A stretch of DNA of 64,000 nt from positions 11,038 through 75,037 of the forward strand of contig JAXHSW010000018.1 in the NCBI GenBank assembly GCA_034190295.1, in the 5' to 3' direction. A program made the position numbers and the translations under genes. Source of the DNA: Okeania sp034190295. GTDB taxonomy: Bacteria > Cyanobacteriota > Cyanobacteriia > Cyanobacteriales > Microcoleaceae. Every line of letters starts with the position of its first letter. The stretch's first letter is position 1. The notes under the pieces are model-generated. The model was not told where the DNA came from, made no database searches, and saw nothing but the letters and a program-made list of their open reading frames with translations. This document shows positions 61,177-64,000 of the stretch, piece by piece.

Positions 61177-62874
61177 TTAATTATCAAATAATTCTGGAAC
61201 ACTATTTTTTAACTCTTCATTTAAACGCGGTAATTCATCTCGCATTTGCAGATACCAATCCCAACGTTGACGATAGTGTTGACAAAGTAAACGATTATTT
61301 TTTACCCAATTATAAGCGTTAATTGTTATTCTTTTTCTGAGATTTTCATCAGTTATTAGTTGTCTAAATTTTCTAGCAAAATCTGAAACAGAATGATAAA
61401 TTAAACCTGTTTTACCATCAATAATTGAATTTTGATAAACTATTGGACTAGCAAGCACAGCTACTCCATAACCTGCACATTCAACAAATTTTAAGTCAGA
61501 TTTCATTTGATTAATTGGGTTGTCATTTAAAGGTAATAAACCAAGGTCGCAACTTCCAAGAATTTCTAGATATTTATCATAACTACAAAATGGATAAAAT
61601 TCTTTATTGGCTGTATTTAAACTTTCAAAAAATAACTTATCGTGGATGACTTTGAACCTAATTTTATCTCGATCGTCTGACAATACTTGATTGATTATCG
61701 GCATAATTTCTTTCCAGTCTGCTTCCCTATTGACAGCTCCGAAAAATATGGTAAGATAATTATTGTGGGAAAGTGTGCGCTCATATAGGGGTACTATTCT
61801 AGCCAATTGATTGTGAAAAACTACAACGTTGGGGTTATATTGACGTAAAAAATTAGCTAGGGATGGGGTAGAAGTTTGTACACAGTGACAACCACGATAG
61901 CTAAGATAATTATTTTCAGCATATTCAGGACGACGTAACGGATTATCGTCAATTTCAGCCACAATCAAATAATCCTTTTCCAGCAAAGACCTAAGTTTGT
62001 GAAAGTCAGACGGATAATTTAAAATACTGCGTTGCCAGATAAACACCTTTTCTTCTTGAGGCAACCCTATATTTAAGTCAGCAGTTTTCGCAGCAGAAAA
62101 AGTTCTCACCCCAGGAATAGTAGCGCTAAAGCGGTCTGGTTCCAAAACTCTGACAGTGCCACAAACTTTCGGGTCCATAATTATCGTTTGAATTAATAAT
62201 CTCCGGGGAGGAATAGGAGATTTGGTGGCGCGTGCAATGAAATATTCAGCAGCGGTCTGAGTAGCGAACTTATTTGAATCCAAACCCAAAGCATCAACCA
62301 GACCTTTAGTTACTTGGAGAAACCGTTGAAACTCCTCTCCTTTTTCACCACGAGTTTGTATTTCATATACTTGTAAACCTGCGTTAACGAAACATGACTT
62401 GAGACTTTCCAGAGTAAACCAATGACGAATTATTTCCGAATTTTCCCAACCACCCTTAAGCAAACTAATAATTCTGCGCCAATACTGTACATTTTGTACA
62501 ATAGCCAAAACTTGACCATCATTTTTTAACCAAGTTTGATGATATTTCAAAACAGCAGTCGGGTCAGCGATCGCCATTAAATCTAAACCATAAATCAGAC
62601 AGTCTACAGTTTCTGGTTGGATATTTAGAGTAGAAATATTTTGTTGTAAATTTCCTACTATAATTTTATCTACTTGTAAGACAGAATTTTTAGCAAAATC
62701 TGGATTAGATTCAATAGCAATATAATAACAGTGAGGATTAATCTGTTTATATTGAGAAGCTATTGTGCCATTGCCACAACCAAATTCGATAATAACTTTA
62801 GCATCAGCAGGTATAAATTTTAAAAGTTCTTGGTGAATGGAATTTTCTGAAGAATTAAATCTAGTGTGAGTCAT
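61177..62874 (-). CDS. Methyltransferase-glycosyltransferase fusion
   Basis: 565 residues. Residues 1-220 are a class I SAM methyltransferase (VIIEFGCGNGTIASQY, then DCLIYGLDLMAIADP). Residues 225-565 are GT-B-like, with IVAEIDDNPLRRPEY, NPNVVVFHNQLARIVP, IFFGAVNREADWKE and a donor-side LKFVECAGYGVAVLASPI, DGKTGLIYHSVSDF. This order resembles methyltransferase-GT4 fusions in bacterial surface-glycan clusters. It is soluble. The start is the ATG at 62874. It closes the glycan cluster on the opposite strand. The donor sugar is unknown. Confidence 0.82.
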   Translation of the reverse strand: MTHTRFNSSENSIHQELLKFIPADAKVIIEFGCGNGTIASQYKQINPHCYYIAIESNPDFAKNSVLQVDKIIVGNLQQNISTLNIQPETVDCLIYGLDLMAIADPTAVLKYHQTWLKNDGQVLAIVQNVQYWRRIISLLKGGWENSEIIRHWFTLESLKSCFVNAGLQVYEIQTRGEKGEEFQRFLQVTKGLVDALGLDSNKFATQTAAEYFIARATKSPIPPRRLLIQTIIMDPKVCGTVRVLEPDRFSATIPGVRTFSAAKTADLNIGLPQEEKVFIWQRSILNYPSDFHKLRSLLEKDYLIVAEIDDNPLRRPEYAENNYLSYRGCHCVQTSTPSLANFLRQYNPNVVVFHNQLARIVPLYERTLSHNNYLTIFFGAVNREADWKEIMPIINQVLSDDRDKIRFKVIHDKLFFESLNTANKEFYPFCSYDKYLEILGSCDLGLLPLNDNPINQMKSDLKFVECAGYGVAVLASPIVYQNSIIDGKTGLIYHSVSDFARKFRQLITDENLRKRITINAYNWVKNNRLLCQHYRQRWDWYLQMRDELPRLNEELKNSVPELFDN

Positions 62875-63069
62875 ATTTTCTAATTTAAACTGCTCTGAAT
62901 AATACCATTTATCAAAAACTTTTCAATCAGAAGTAAGAAGGAAGAAGGAAGAAGGAAGAAGGGAAAAAATCTGGCATTGTCTGAGTTTTTAGCTTTTGAT
63001 ATATCAAATACAGTAATGGGGACTGCTATATATTTTATCTATGACTTCTACTGAGACAAAAAAGTAAGT

Positions 63070-64000
63070 TACCCTCCAAAATTTATCTACAGAAAATCAA
63101 CAAAAAAGCCCAACCATCTGCCATACATCTATATATATACAGCAGTATATTTTGGAGTTTTGCGAGATTTTTCTCAAGTCAAAAATAGGGATAGTCATAG
63201 ATATTGTTAGGAGAGTGTCACTCAGATATATATATTTAACCCATGATTTTCACCGAGGGATAAAAAATCAATTACTCTCCGACGTTCAAATTCTGAGAAA
63301 ACTCAACTTTTAACCAGAAAAATTTGAGTAGGAATGAGATACTTTCAACTCCACTAAAGAAAATTAACTACCAAATCTAAGTACTCTCTATACATCTATA
63401 TATATATTGTAAAATTTGGCGAGATTTTTCTTTTTTCTACAGTCAAGAGTCAGATGAAATATATATTTAAAGCCTAACTCTGACAGAGATAAAAAATCAA
63501 TTACCCTCCGAAAGTAATCTAGAGAAAATCAACAATTTACAGCCATTCAAATTCTGAGAGAACTCAACTTTTAATCAGAAAAAATTTAGTGAGAATGAGA
63601 GATTTTCAACTCTACTAAAGAAAATAAACAACAAAACCCAACCATCTCCCATACATCTATAAATATGTAGAGCAGTATATTTGGAAAATTGGCGATATTT
63701 TTCTTTATTCTACAGTCAAAATTCAGGTGATATATATATTTCAACCCTAACTCTCACAGAGACAAAAAAAAATCAATTATCCTCAGAAAGTAATCTAGAG
63801 AAAATCAATAATTCATAGCCATTCAAATTCTGAGATAACTCAACTTTTAACCAGAAAAAATTCAGTGGGAATGAGAGATTTTTCAACTCTACTAAAGAAA
63901 ATAAACAACAAAACCCAACCATCTCCCATACATCTATAAATATGTAGAGCAGTATATTTGGAAAATTGGCGATATTTTTCTTTATTCTACAGTCAAAATT
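63070..64000. repeat. Long tandem repeat array, ~262-277-bp period, continuing past the window
   Basis: The string CCCAACCATCTCCCATACAT or close variants recurs near 63109, 63376, 63637 and 63914, with spacings of about 266, 262 and 277 bases. The last two units are nearly identical; the first two are more diverged. Each unit holds TATATATA tracts, CAGTATATTTTGG or GTATATTTGGAA, GAGAAAATCAA and CTCAACTTTTAACCAGAAAA. No open frame is conserved. The 62875-63070 stretch before it has only a GGAAGAA heptamer run. Confidence 0.8.

Overview
The window looks like the chromosome of a filamentous, motile, low-GC cyanobacterium, probably of the Trichodesmium/Okeania/Moorena kind. The grounds are frequent HIP1 palindromes (GCGATCGC), a complete hormogonium-type pilus chemotaxis set (HmpA-F/PilGHIJL), a choice-of-anchor-L PEP-CTERM protein, long AT-rich intergenic regions packed with 7-8-nt tandem repeats, and many degraded IS elements. 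The genus is inferred from style only.

Layout. 1-5 kb: a MotA/ExbB-like plus OmpA/MotB-like pair resembling the ZorAB motor, and a PEP-CTERM surface protein. 5.6-28 kb: the phototaxis/gliding chemosensory locus. On the minus strand, in transcription order, come PATAN-REC (hmpA/pilG), CheY (hmpB/pilH), CheW (hmpC/pilI), MCP (hmpD/pilJ) and hybrid CheA (hmpE/pilL); hmpF lies divergently on the plus strand. The locus has been pulled apart by a nested pair of IS elements, two decayed TnpB elements with extra orphan right ends, and MITE-like repeats. 27-32 kb: housekeeping genes tilS and ruvB, with an intact solitary TnpB element between them that truncates a small gene. 32-63 kb: a surface-glycan cluster with a Wzm/Wzt ABC exporter, SAM methyltransferases, glycosyltransferases, three sulfotransferase domains, an RTX-type calcium-binding protein and multidomain fusions, including a 2,696-residue sulfotransferase/coiled-coil/GT2/GT2/GT4 protein. 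Together these could make, decorate (methylate, sulfate) and export an acidic surface polysaccharide of the kind gliding filaments need, next to the system that steers gliding.

The most distinctive content is the repeat landscape. I see at least two MITE-like families. Family A is a modular palindromic element with about 13 copies, some carrying an extra 45-nt cassette, one lodged inside a nuclease pseudogene. Family B is about 180-206 bp with GTAAGCATT termini, and three copies have perfect 8-bp target duplications. Several single elements also have 15-30-bp inverted ends. Heptanucleotide repeats of the same kind as in the spacers also lie inside two large glycan genes, where gain or loss of one unit would shift the frame. 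A 100-N assembly gap falls in one of these tracts. No tRNA, rRNA or CRISPR array was recognised.
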